Positions 43,233 through 51,724 of a stretch of 64,000 bases of DNA are shown piece after piece; the first letter of the stretch is position 1, and every line of letters begins with the position of its first letter. Under the pieces are notes generated by a model. It had not been told where the DNA came from. It did not search any database and saw only the letters and a program-made list of their open reading frames with translations. The position numbers and the translations under genes were made by a program. Source of the DNA: Streptomyces graminofaciens (GTDB lineage: Bacteria; Actinomycetota; Actinomycetes; Streptomycetales; Streptomycetaceae); assembly GCF_030294945.1 (NCBI RefSeq), contig NZ_AP018448.1, positions 2,480,001 to 2,544,000 on the forward strand, given 5' to 3'.

Positions 43233-44855
43233 ATGTGCCGTCCCACCCTCCGGGTGACTCTCACACCGTGCCTGGCCGGGAACGCGGCATCTGGCGTGCG
43301 GGTCACTTATGCCATCGGCGGACTCCGGTTCGCAGCCGGCCAGGCCCTGTGCAAGCTCCCCGAAGTTCTCTTCGGGGTGGAGGCGGCCAAGGTCGCCTCC
43401 GACGGCATCCGCGCCACCGATGACCTCGGCGTCATTCCGCTCACCCACACCCTGGACGACCCCACGCCCTCCTTCACCTACCGGCGCTGGACCGTGCAGA
43501 GGGACACCCGAGGCGACGTGACGGTGGACTACGTCGCACCCGTACGCATCGTCGACGCCACCACCGCCAACGGTCCCCTCTTCGACCTGCGCGCCGAGGG
43601 CGCTGGCATCAGCGGCGCCGGCATCAGCTTCCTCGCCCTGCCCGAACTGGAGGCAACCTTCGACACCGAGGTGCGCTGGGACCTCAAGGAACTCCCCTCC
43701 GAAGCCCGCGGGGTCAGCAGCCACGGTGAGGGCACCGTACGCCGCACCACCACCCTGGAATCCGTCGCCTGCACCTTCTTCATGGCCGGCGTCCTGCATT
43801 CCCACCCGCCAGAGCCGCACCCGACCTTCGGCATGTTCTGGCTCTCCCCGCCGACCTTCGACGCAGCCCTGATCGGCCGACAGAGCCGGATCCTCTACGA
43901 GGAGATGTGCCGGTTCTTCCGCGAACCGGCCCCCGGCTTCCGCGTGTTCGTCCGGAAGCATCCCTACCGCGGCCTCGGCGGAAGCCTCCTTCCCGGCTCA
44001 CGCGGCTACATGTTCGGGTGGAGCGACTCCGAGACACACACGATCGAGGAGCTGACGCGGCTGCTTGCCCACGAAACGGTCCACAACTGGCCACTGTTGG
44101 ACGGATGGGAAGATCCCAGTCAGGTGAGTTGGTACAACGAGGGAGTCGCCGAGTATTACTCGATTTTCCTCCCGCACCGAGTCGGCCTGATCAGCGATGA
44201 GGCCTTCCTCGACTCACTCAACCAGCGAGCCCGGGGCTACTACGGAAACCCGCTGCAGACCCTCACCTCGGCAGAAGCCGCCGAGCTCTACTGGAAGGAC
44301 TGGCGCGCCCAGAGGGTGCCGTACGGCCGCGGGCTGTTCCACCTGATCGACATGGACCACCGCATTCGGCAAGCCACACACGGGACGCGGAGCCTCGACG
44401 ACGTGGTTCTGGCTCTTCTGGAACGCAAGCGCGCGGGCCACAAGGCCACCCTCGAGGACTGGACGACACTCGTCACCCAGGAAGTGGGGGATGCCGCGCG
44501 AACAGCACACGAGGCCATGATGTCCGGGGAGTGGATCCTCCCGGACCTCGACTGCCTCATGCCGTACTTCCAAGCCAAGGAAGTCGAGATCCACCAGCTG
44601 GACGTCGGCTTCGACTACAGCAGCTTCAAGGCCGGCATCGTTTCCGGCATCGTCCACAGCGGTCCTGCGGCGAAGGCCGGCGTACGCGAAGGCGACACCA
44701 TCGTGCACGCTCCGCCGCCAGAGAGGATAAACGCGGGGAGGCTGACGGACATATCCCTGACACTCCGGAGAGGAAGCGACCTCGTCGACGTTACGTACGA
44801 GCCGCTGGGCCGGCAAGTGAAGGGCATGGTCTGGCAGAACGGGGCTGTCAGCTGA
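43233..44855 (+). CDS. M61-like gluzincin peptidase with C-terminal PDZ domain
   Basis: 540 aa. HETVH (residues 280-284) and the downstream NEGVAEYY (Glu303) form the zinc site of the glycyl-aminopeptidase (M61) family; the N-terminal ~200 residues are beta-rich as in that family. A PDZ domain ends the protein (GIVSGIVHSGPAAKAGVREG, DTIVHAPPP). No signal peptide is evident, so it may work in the cytoplasm on imported peptides. Last gene of the operon, 5 bp after the M20 gene. ATG at 43233 with AAAGGTGA upstream. Confidence 0.88.
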   Translation: MCRPTLRVTLTPCLAGNAASGVRVTYAIGGLRFAAGQALCKLPEVLFGVEAAKVASDGIRATDDLGVIPLTHTLDDPTPSFTYRRWTVQRDTRGDVTVDYVAPVRIVDATTANGPLFDLRAEGAGISGAGISFLALPELEATFDTEVRWDLKELPSEARGVSSHGEGTVRRTTTLESVACTFFMAGVLHSHPPEPHPTFGMFWLSPPTFDAALIGRQSRILYEEMCRFFREPAPGFRVFVRKHPYRGLGGSLLPGSRGYMFGWSDSETHTIEELTRLLAHETVHNWPLLDGWEDPSQVSWYNEGVAEYYSIFLPHRVGLISDEAFLDSLNQRARGYYGNPLQTLTSAEAAELYWKDWRAQRVPYGRGLFHLIDMDHRIRQATHGTRSLDDVVLALLERKRAGHKATLEDWTTLVTQEVGDAARTAHEAMMSGEWILPDLDCLMPYFQAKEVEIHQLDVGFDYSSFKAGIVSGIVHSGPAAKAGVREGDTIVHAPPPERINAGRLTDISLTLRRGSDLVDVTYEPLGRQVKGMVWQNGAVS

Positions 44856-45046
44856 GGTGATTAACTGCAGCCCGGGTGGTGCTCGCAGCCGGTGAGTCGG
44901 GCCCGGGCCTCGCCCCGCGACCACTGCCCGCGCTCCACCGGCACCCCCCTGACCGACCGTCTGAAGGCTCCGAGACGGCTGGTGTCGCCGATGGCAGAAC
45001 GGGCTGGGCATCCCGAGCCTGCGCGGCCGCGACTGCCTCGTGAGTT

Positions 45047-45480
45047 TCAGTGCCTCATCGGCCCGCCATCGGCCAGGTCGAAGAGTCGCGTGAGGGCATT
45101 CACTGTGCGGCAGGGGTGGGCCCTGGCTATGGCAACACACGCCGTTGCGTGTCCGTAGTCAGAGAAGCGGTATTGATGAGGTCCTCGTGGCACATCGGAA
45201 GCAAGCAGGTCAAGGAGAGTCTGGGCCTGAGCCAGCGTTCCTCTCGCCCCAAGAGCACAGGCGCTGCGTGCGGCCTGATATGTGAGGTGCCGAAGTGGGG
45301 ATTCCATCAACTTGCCCGTTCTGCCGCGCTCAGTCAGAGCCAGCAGTGCGGTGAGATGGGCGACGGCCGTGTCGTCATCGAGTAGGTCTGCCTGCGCCGC
45401 AATCAGCGCCGCACGGGCGTGCAGCGTCCACCACGGCGCATCGATTAGAGGGCAGGGCCTCGGACTCGCTTGCCCAGTTA
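45047..45480 (-). pseudogene. Unrecognised gene remnant, C-terminal part
   Basis: A continuous minus-strand frame from about 45480 to a TGA at 45047 has a gene-like amino-acid composition (WWTLHARAALIAAQADLLDD, AHLTALLALTERGRTGKLME, YQAARSACALGARG, RFSDYGHATACVAIARA), suggesting helical repeats. It has an in-frame stop at its upstream end and no good start before an ATG at 45310 (87 codons). Probably a truncated gene of a repeat-containing regulator; family not identified. The rest of 44856-45584 holds nothing I recognise. Confidence 0.35.
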
Positions 45481-45584
45481 CCCTTTAGGCGCCAGCCGAA
45501 TCCAGACAACCTCATCCAACGCGTCCGCGCCCTGGGTATACACGCAGATGAAGTCCCGCGGACGCATGAGGTAAGAAGACATCC

Positions 45585-46205
45585 GTGACCGAACCGCCCC
45601 AGACCGCCACCCAGCACGCGTTTATCGCCCTCGCGCCGCCCGACGATGCGAAGAACGAGCTGGCACACGCGCTGAGCCCGGCCTACGCCGCCTATCCCAA
45701 CCTGCGCTGGAACCGCATCGAAGACTGGCACATCACTCTGGCCTTCCTGGGCGAGCTGCCGGTGCAGGCCATCGAGCGGCTTCGTTCACCCCTCGCCGAC
45801 CTGGCGGCTTCCCGCCCCTCTCTCGAACTGGCACTGCTCGGTGGCGGACACTTCGACGAGCGAGTGCTGTGGAGCGGCGTCGCGGGCGATCTCGACCAAC
45901 TGCACGAGCTGAGCGAAGCGGTACGGGCGCGGATCAGGGACTGCGACGTCGCCTTCGCCGAACGCCCGCTGCGTCCCCACCTCACGCTGGCCCGCGCTCG
46001 CCGCTACGACAACGCGTCCGTAACGTCGGCGGCCGCAGGCCTCGACGGCGTCAGCGGACGCCCTTGGCAGACCGCACGTCTCCACTTGGTCGGCAGCACG
46101 GCAAGTGGCCACCCGGGCCCGCGGCGCTATCAGGACATCGACGCATGGACCCTGGTCACTGGGCAAAGGCATCGCCCCGCAACCGTCACAGACTGCACCG
46201 CATGA
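45585..46205 (+). CDS. thpR: RNA 2',3'-cyclic phosphodiesterase (2H family, ThpR-like)
   Basis: 206 aa from a GTG at 45585. The two HxT motifs of the 2H phosphoesterase fold are WHITLAFLGELP (about residue 50) and RPHLTLARAR (about 130). HAFIALAPPDDAKNELAHAL at the start is typical of ThpR. It hydrolyses 2',3'-cyclic phosphate RNA ends to 2'-phosphate. The C-terminal ~25 residues look nonconserved. No operon partner; a stand-alone gene in a decayed region. Confidence 0.88.
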   Translation: MTEPPQTATQHAFIALAPPDDAKNELAHALSPAYAAYPNLRWNRIEDWHITLAFLGELPVQAIERLRSPLADLAASRPSLELALLGGGHFDERVLWSGVAGDLDQLHELSEAVRARIRDCDVAFAERPLRPHLTLARARRYDNASVTSAAAGLDGVSGRPWQTARLHLVGSTASGHPGPRRYQDIDAWTLVTGQRHRPATVTDCTA

Positions 46206-46528
46206 GCACGAAGACGGTTCGGGCCCTGCCATGATGCCTGCTCGACCCCACGCGCCCTGAACCCACTCAGACGGTCACCCCGCCGGTCAGGAGGCGGGCC
46301 AGCACATGCTCCTCTTAGCAGATGTAGGCCCAAGGTAACCAACCGCGCACGACGGGCGTCGTCGACCCTGCTCCGGCGAGATCCGTTGTGCAGTTTTCCG
46401 GAGAATATGCGCCATTTCGACCCCGGCCTCACACTCCGACGCCACAGGCCGGACCAAGATCCGGACCAGGCACGGCCCAACTCGGCTCAGCCGCAGTCAA
46501 GTCCACCCATAGCCTCAGGTCAGAGGCT
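46206..46528. other. Noncoding stretch, nothing recognised
   Basis: No convincing open frame on either strand between the phosphodiesterase gene and the small frame at 46529. Composition is slightly less GC-rich than the neighbouring genes. No repeats or promoter pair that I would defend. Confidence 0.3.
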
Positions 46529-46603
46529 ATGGCGAGCCTGTACCACCAGCAGACGAAGAACCTCCTGGTGTCGTACTCGCCGAAGAAGCTGGGCTTCTTC
46601 TAG
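46529..46603 (+). CDS. Possible 24-aa peptide followed by hairpins
   Basis: ATG at 46529, TAG at 46601-46603. The peptide is Lys/Gln-rich in the middle (HQQTKNLLVSYSPKK) and ends LGFF. AGAGG lies only 2 bp before the ATG. The last codons form the 8-bp hairpin GAAGAAGC-TGG-GCTTCTTC (46582-46600) and a strong terminator starts 10 bp after the stop. It could be a leader peptide or part of a small RNA; as a gene it is uncertain. Confidence 0.3.
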   Translation: MASLYHQQTKNLLVSYSPKKLGFF

Positions 46604-46613
46604 ACGCACGAAA

Positions 46614-46653
46614 AAAGGCGCCTGACCTGGGTTTTCACCCGTCAGGCGCCTTT
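46614..46653 (+). terminator. Rho-independent-type terminator
   Basis: AAAGGCGCCTGAC (46614-46626) and GTCAGGCGCCTTT (46641-46653), 13-bp perfect arms with a 14-base loop and flanking A/T runs. The best canonical terminator in the window, which implies a real transcript ending here. Confidence 0.8.
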
Positions 46654-46674
46654 CGCTCAGCCGCTCTCGACCGC

Positions 46675-46971
46675 GCGGCGACCGCGAGTGCCGCTGCCGC
46701 GGTCCGGTCCTCCGGCGGCGTCCCGGTCAGCGGCCACGTCATCGGCGCCGAGTCGGCGCCCGTGCCGCAGGCAGTCGTCACCCTGATCTCGCTGGGCGGG
46801 CGGCAGGTGGGCCGCGTGGTGACCCACCCGGACGGTTCGTACACGGTGGACGCGCCGGGCGCGGGCAACTACGTACGCCAGGACGGCGGCTATGCCTTCA
46901 CCGACCTGGATGGCGGCGAGTACACGGCCATGGCGGCAGGCCACCCGCCGAAGGTCACCAACCGAGGCTGA
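46675..46971 (+). pseudogene. Remnant of the regulatory-domain tail of an EmrB-type exporter
   Basis: The plus frame reads VSGHVIGAES, VVTLISLGGRQVGRVVTHPD, GSYTVDAPGAGNYV and then YAFTDLDGGEYTAMAAGHPP. These are carboxypeptidase-regulatory-like (CarbopepD_reg) repeats that follow the membrane part in some Streptomyces MFS exporters. The text jumps from one repeat to a later one at about 46873, so there is an internal deletion, and the membrane domain is absent. It ends where a thiolase fragment on the other strand begins. Confidence 0.6.
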
Positions 46972-47265
46972 CCGTCCATTCCTTCGGCATCCGCGGGTTG
47001 ACCAGCCGCCGGCCGAGCGTGGTCGAGACCGCGGTGACGTCGTCGGCCGGGAACGGTTTCGCCGACTTGGGCAGCACCCACGGCGCACGCGTCATCGACT
47101 CCACGCCACCGGTCAGCACCACCTCGGCGTCGCCGGACTCGATCGTCGGGCTCGCGGTCATCGCCACGTCGAGGCTGGAGCCGCACAGCCGGTTGACCGT
47201 GGTGCCGGGCACGCTCACGGCATACCGCGCCCGGCGTGTGGCGATCTCCTCGGTCACGAAGACGT
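46955..47265 (-). pseudogene. Thiolase (PcaF/acetyl-CoA acetyltransferase) fragment
   Basis: The minus-strand frame carries VPGTTVNRLCGSSLDVAMTA with the catalytic Cys, ESGDAEVVLTGGVESMTRAP, WVLPKSAKPFPADDVTAVST and NPRMPKEWTVSLG, then stops. This is roughly residues 80-190 of a 3-oxoadipyl-CoA/acetyl-CoA thiolase. The N-terminal third and the catalytic C-terminal half are missing. A thiolase is what would be needed after the hydroxyquinol routes, so an intact copy must lie elsewhere. Confidence 0.75.
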
Positions 47266-47269
47266 CCAA

Positions 47270-47880
47270 GTCGAGCCGACCCTGGTGGTCGAGGTCGATG
47301 AGTATCGCGGACGTCGCGGGAGGGAAGGCAGTCGCCGTACCAACTCGATCAGCGGGACCTCCGCCTGGGTATGACTCCGCCGCATTCGAGGGGCGATCCA
47401 CGAGTGTCAGGACGGGCACATTCATCGGGTCCGACCGGCCGACCGGCCTGGCAGACACAGCGAAGCCATCGGGCGTGCACGTGACCTGCCGGCACGTGGC
47501 CAATGGTTGCGCCTCGGAAGGCGCGAGGCCGCGGTGCCGACGCTGCACCGGAGTCGAGACAGACGATCCGTGAGTGACCGCGGCGGAACGACGCAGAGCC
47601 GATCCCTCACATGCGAAGCGCGGCTCGTGATCACTGCTTCGTCCGACCTCGGCGTGACTCCGGCGTACATGCGCTTCGGCTACGAACTCCAGCTCACCTG
47701 TCCGCGTGGGCAGCGTCATCATCACATCGATCTGGGGCGACGTTCGAGGGAAAGGCGGCGCGTGGTCGCGCGGCGCGAGGTCAGGCACGCCGAGAGGCAC
47801 ACGCGAGTCAGCCATACCCATGGTTCGCGGCGACTCCCAGCGAGGCTCGACACTGCCGCCGTACCGACCAGGAGGAAGAC
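47270..47880. other. About 600 bp without a recognisable gene
   Basis: Open frames here have Arg/Ser/Pro-rich translations and no family resemblance. The stretch lies between the thiolase fragment and the GlcG-like gene, and I read it as decayed DNA. Confidence 0.35.
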
Positions 47881-48303
47881 CTACGCGACGATCTTCGCGA
47901 CGGAGTCGCGAGCCTGATTCGCGATGCGGTCGTCAGTGACGTCGTCCGCCCCGCCCACGCCGATGGCGCCGATGACCTCCCCGTCGGCCGTCACGATCGG
48001 CACACCGCCGGCGACCGCCAGAAGGTTGGAATCGACCAGGTGGGGAGGCGCCACCTGCATCCGAGGGGATGCGGCGAAGGCCGCGAACTTGTCCGTCGGG
48101 ACACCGCTCACGGCCGAGGTGTAGGCCTTGCGTCGCGCGGTCTCCACGCTGAGAAGGCCGACGCCGTCGTCACTGAGAAGAACCTTCGTGACGCCACTTC
48201 GGTTGACCACGACAGCGCACACCTTGTGCCCGTCAGCCCTTCCTGCTTCCAGAGCGGCAAGTGCGGCGCCGTGCGCGATCTCGTAGCTGAGCGGCTCTCG
48301 CAT
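47881..48303 (-). CDS. GlcG/HbpS-family (DUF336) protein
   Basis: 140 aa. EIAHGAALAALEAGRADGHK, VCAVVVNRSGV, ARRKAYTSAVSGVPTDKF and GGVPIVTADGEVIGAIGVGG define the family, whose members bind haem or cobalamin or accompany glycolate and aromatic catabolism genes. The ATG at 48303 follows GGAAGGA. Other members form small octameric proteins. Upstream lies the repeat GCGAATG-N14-CATTCGC, and the next gene is a TetR regulator on the same strand. Confidence 0.85.
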   Translation of the reverse strand: MREPLSYEIAHGAALAALEAGRADGHKVCAVVVNRSGVTKVLLSDDGVGLLSVETARRKAYTSAVSGVPTDKFAAFAASPRMQVAPPHLVDSNLLAVAGGVPIVTADGEVIGAIGVGGADDVTDDRIANQARDSVAKIVA

Positions 48304-48433
48304 TGAGCGGTTCCTTCCCTGATGACCGGAACGGTCAACCGGCCGTCTTCCGTGGAGTCCTCGGTCACCTTCGGCGCGGACGATCGCTGATTCCGGAGGC
48401 GCTGGGAGCCCGCTCAGTATGTCGCCACCCAAC

Positions 48434-48461
48434 GCGAATGTGAAGCGATCCTCGCATTCGC
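48434..48461. promoter_or_regulatory. Inverted repeat upstream of the GlcG-like gene
   Basis: GCGAATG (48434-48440) and CATTCGC (48455-48461) are perfect inverted arms. The sequence GCGAATGTGAA within it recurs at 49336-49346 before the Rieske operon, so one regulator, probably the TetR protein encoded between them, may control both. Confidence 0.5.
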
Positions 48462-48476
48462 ATCAGGGCTCGGAGG

Positions 48477-49118
48477 TTACCGCGCCGACGCGCCGAGCAG
48501 GTACGGACAGGCGATATCCACCAGCTCATCGGTGAGTTGACGCCACGTCAGCGGCCGTTCGGACTCGAATTGTTCACCGTGCAGCACGCGGTTCATGCAG
48601 GCCCCGTACACCAGGCGATAGACGACATCCAGACGCAGTTCCGGCTCCGGCCCGTCGATCATGGGCACGATCGGCTCCAGGAATCGCCGGAAGACATGGC
48701 CGGCGTCGATGCTGGCCTCGGACCCGATGCGAGCCACTGCGGGATCGGTGGTGCCCGCGGTGATGAAGACGCGCATCAGGCGCGCGTGCGCTTGAAACGT
48801 CTCGGTGAGCCCGGCGACCGCCGAGGCGACCAGCACGGTCGGATCTGTGTGCAGCGGAGTGAAGCGGCGAATGATGTCATTGCGAAACTGATCGATCATG
48901 TCGTACTGCAGAGCCGCGATCAGGCGGTCCTTGCCGGCGAACCGTCGGTAGACGCTGCCGACCGAGACGCCCGCCCGAGCAGCGACGGCCGCGACAGTGA
49001 GCGCCTCGGTGCCGCCCTCTTCGAGGAGGGCCGTACCTGCCTCCAGGATCCGCTGCTGGGTCAGCCGACTGCGCGCCTGCTGCGCCGGCGGCAGCTCGAG
49101 TGACGGTTCGCTACTCAC
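48477..49118 (-). CDS. TetR-family transcriptional regulator
   Basis: 213 aa from a GTG at 49118. HTH: LTQQRILEAGTALLEEGG, TVAAVAARAGVSVGSVYRRF, AGKDRLIAALQYDM. The C-terminal VYRLVYGACMNRVLHGEQFE and PYLLGASAR parallel the TetR gene at 23535-24182, which guards the other hydroxyquinol operon. It lies between the GlcG-like gene and the Rieske operon, both of which have a GCGAATGTGAA motif upstream. Likely repressor of both. Confidence 0.88.
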   Translation of the reverse strand: MSSEPSLELPPAQQARSRLTQQRILEAGTALLEEGGTEALTVAAVAARAGVSVGSVYRRFAGKDRLIAALQYDMIDQFRNDIIRRFTPLHTDPTVLVASAVAGLTETFQAHARLMRVFITAGTTDPAVARIGSEASIDAGHVFRRFLEPIVPMIDGPEPELRLDVVYRLVYGACMNRVLHGEQFESERPLTWRQLTDELVDIACPYLLGASAR

Positions 49119-49313
49119 CGCCCAAGCGTATACGCCGACGGCATCCGCTCCGGCGGCCCCCGCACCTTGCGCTGCCGGGCCGTGGAGAGCGGCGCGATCA
49201 GGTCGGCGGGCGAGCGGCACACATGGGCGGCACCAGGCTCGACCGGCCCGCAGCCGAGGCCCCCCGTCGGGTTACCGCCCTCTCGCGATCAAGGGGGTGC
49301 CTGAACAAGACCC

Positions 49314-49357
49314 TTGACGGTCCGCGAGAAGAAATGCGAATGTGAATCACGTTTTAT
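49314..49357 (+). promoter_or_regulatory. Promoter with TetR-type box before the Rieske operon
   Basis: TTGACG (49314-49319), 18-bp spacer, GAATGT (49338-49343). GTGAA-TCACGT-TTTAT (49342-49357) overlaps the -10 and resembles the boxes at 24229-24244. Hexamers, spacing and box position parallel the promoter of the first hydroxyquinol operon. Confidence 0.5.
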
Positions 49358-49456
49358 TTTCGAGGGTTGCGCATGGTGATGCCCTCGCAGGTGATCGCTC
49401 CACAGCACCTGCGCGCGCCACCGGCTGTGCGCCCGAGCCGCACGGGAGACAGAACG

Positions 49457-50752
49457 ATGACCACCACTCCAGAGGTCGACAAAGGCACCGCTTACGGTCG
49501 CCCGAAGCCCTCGTACAACGCCCGCCTCCGCGAAGTCGGGCCCCGTACGCCCATGGGCGAGGCACTGCGCCGCTACTGGCAGCCGATCGCCAGCTCGGAA
49601 ACGCTCCTGGCCGGCGCCCTGCCGCAGAAGACCCGCGTACTGGGCGAGGACCTGGTCGTGTTCCGGGACGGGCAGGGCAACCCCGGTGTCGTGATCGAGC
49701 GCTGCACCCACCGCGGCGCCAGCCTCTTCTACGGGCGGGTCGAGGACGACGGCATCCGCTGCTGTTACCACGGCTGGAAGTTCGACGTGCAGGGCCACTG
49801 CATCGAGCAAGCGTGCGAGCCGGGCCTGGGGCGCAGGCGTGACGCCGCCCGTCAGCCGTGGTATCCGGTCGCGGAGCGCTACGGCCTGGTCTTCGTCTAC
49901 ATGGGCCCGCCCGAGCTCAAACCCGAGCTCCCCCGCTACGACGCGCTGGAGGATCCCGCTGAGGACGAGAAGTACTTCGCCAGCTGGCCGGTCCCGCACG
50001 CCGCGGTCCTCGGCATGCCGGCGGACTTCAGCTGGCTCAACATCTACGAGAACTCCGCCGACCCGACGCACGTCACCTGGCTCCACTCCACGCACAGCGG
50101 GTATCAGATGCTGGGCACCGGCACCTTCGGCTACCCCGAGAACTTCTTCGACCCGGCCACCATCGCCGAGCGCCTGACATACGAACGCACCGACCACGGT
50201 GTGAAGTACACCCAGCGGTTCGAGGTCGAGGGCGAGGACGGCGAGGTCACCGAGTACGGCTTCGCGGTCGAGCAACAGCTTCCCAACGTCTTCGGCCTGC
50301 CGGACTACGTGAAGGTGACCCCCGACGAGCGCCCGGACCAGTTGCTGTGGGTCGTGCCCTCCGACGACACCAGCCACCGGCTCTTCTTCTCGATCCGCAC
50401 GAACGATCCCGAGCGCATGGTCCGCTTCGTGATCGGCATCACGCAGAACGGCAAGCAGAACCACGAGCTGACCGATGAGGAGCGCCAGCGATTCCCCGGT
50501 GACACGGAGGCCCAGGGCTCGCAGGGAGCGATCACCCTGGACTCAGAGGAGACCCTGGCCACCGGAGACCGTGGCGTCGTCATGCTGCGACGCATGCTTC
50601 TCACGATGGCCGACGACGTCGAGGCCGGGCGCGACCCGATCAACATCATCCGCGACGCGTCGGAGGTCCACCGCACCCAGTCCGGCCTCTTCACCATCGG
50701 CAAGCGCCCGGCGGGCGACAACGCCGACGCCCCGGCCGCCGCCGGCATCTGA
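49457..50752 (+). CDS. Rieske non-haem iron oxygenase, catalytic subunit
   Basis: 431 aa. The Rieske [2Fe-2S] site is C83-T-H85 and C102-C-Y-H105. The mononuclear iron site is NIYENSADPTHVTWLHSTH (N/D-x2-H-x4-H). The general form is that of phthalate 4,5-dioxygenase, vanillate O-demethylase and phenoxybenzoate dioxygenase, which use a separate one-component reductase. It would dihydroxylate or O-demethylate an aromatic substrate. Start at the ATG at 49457. Its reductase follows 9 bp later. Confidence 0.92.
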   Translation: MTTTPEVDKGTAYGRPKPSYNARLREVGPRTPMGEALRRYWQPIASSETLLAGALPQKTRVLGEDLVVFRDGQGNPGVVIERCTHRGASLFYGRVEDDGIRCCYHGWKFDVQGHCIEQACEPGLGRRRDAARQPWYPVAERYGLVFVYMGPPELKPELPRYDALEDPAEDEKYFASWPVPHAAVLGMPADFSWLNIYENSADPTHVTWLHSTHSGYQMLGTGTFGYPENFFDPATIAERLTYERTDHGVKYTQRFEVEGEDGEVTEYGFAVEQQLPNVFGLPDYVKVTPDERPDQLLWVVPSDDTSHRLFFSIRTNDPERMVRFVIGITQNGKQNHELTDEERQRFPGDTEAQGSQGAITLDSEETLATGDRGVVMLRRMLLTMADDVEAGRDPINIIRDASEVHRTQSGLFTIGKRPAGDNADAPAAAGI

Positions 50753-50761
50753 GCAGGAACC

Positions 50762-51724
50762 ATGAGCAACGAGTGGCTCGACACCATCGTGGTCACCCGG
50801 CGCGACGCGACTGCCCGGATCATGGTGCTCGAACTGGTCAGTGCCGACGACGTCGAGCTCCCGGAGTTCGCCGCCGGCGCCCACGTCGACGTACTGGTGG
50901 ACAGTGCCGCCGGCCTGGTCCGCCAGTACTCGCTGTGCGGAACGCCGCACGACCGCGCCCGCTACCGGCTGGCGGTGCTGGCCGAGACGGCGTCGCGCGG
51001 CGGCTCGCTGGGGATGCATCGACTTCGCGAAGGCGACAGGTTGCGGATCTCGCGTCCGCGGAACAGGTTCGGGGTCTCGGACGAGGCACGTCGCCATCTG
51101 CTGGTGGCCGGGGGAATCGGCGTCACCCCTCTGTTGGCCATGGCGCACGCGCTCGAAGCCAGGGGCGCGGAGTACGAGTTGCACTACTGCGCTCGAAGCC
51201 GGACGGATTCGGCGTTCCTCGACGAGTTGGAGCACAACCCCCACGTTCGGCTCCACTTCGACGACGGCCCGGACGACCAGCGCTTCGACGCTGCCACCGA
51301 CATCGGCCCGCCCGACCCCGAGGCGGCGATCTACGTCTGTGGTCCCGGGGGCTTCATGGACTTCGTGATCTCCTCCGCACGCCGAGCGGAATGGCCTGCC
51401 GAAGCGATCCACAAGGAGCGCTTCGCACCCGTGGAGGACGCCGCCGCGCACACGGCCGGCGGGACTTTCACCGTGCGGCTCGCCAAGTCCGGGGGCGAGT
51501 ACGAGATCAAGGAAGGCGAGAGCGTCCTCGACGTCCTGCTCGCGGGCGGCGTCGACACCCCTTACTCCTGCCAGCAGGGAATCTGCGGCGAGTGCATCGT
51601 GCGCGTAATCGCCGGAGAGCCCGACCACCGCGACGACATCCTGACCGACCGTGAGCGCGCCGACGGCATGTTCACCACGTGCTCATCGCGAGCACACTCA
51701 CCGATTCTGGAGCTGGACCTATGA
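50762..51724 (+). CDS. Oxygenase reductase (phthalate dioxygenase reductase / VanB type)
   Basis: 320 aa. FMN-binding RQYSLCGTP, NAD-binding GGIGVTPLLAMAHALEARG and YVCGPGGFMDFVI, and a C-terminal plant-type [2Fe-2S] domain with PYSCQQGICGECIVRV and the fourth Cys in TTCSSRA. It carries electrons from NADH to the Rieske protein. The stop overlaps the next start (ATGA). Confidence 0.93.
   Translation: MSNEWLDTIVVTRRDATARIMVLELVSADDVELPEFAAGAHVDVLVDSAAGLVRQYSLCGTPHDRARYRLAVLAETASRGGSLGMHRLREGDRLRISRPRNRFGVSDEARRHLLVAGGIGVTPLLAMAHALEARGAEYELHYCARSRTDSAFLDELEHNPHVRLHFDDGPDDQRFDAATDIGPPDPEAAIYVCGPGGFMDFVISSARRAEWPAEAIHKERFAPVEDAAAHTAGGTFTVRLAKSGGEYEIKEGESVLDVLLAGGVDTPYSCQQGICGECIVRVIAGEPDHRDDILTDRERADGMFTTCSSRAHSPILELDL

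Noticed and set aside
46955..47821. A 288-codon minus-strand frame as one intact thiolase-like gene
   Set aside because: Only about 105 residues at its end resemble a thiolase. The first ~180 residues are unrelated and the catalytic C-terminal half is missing.
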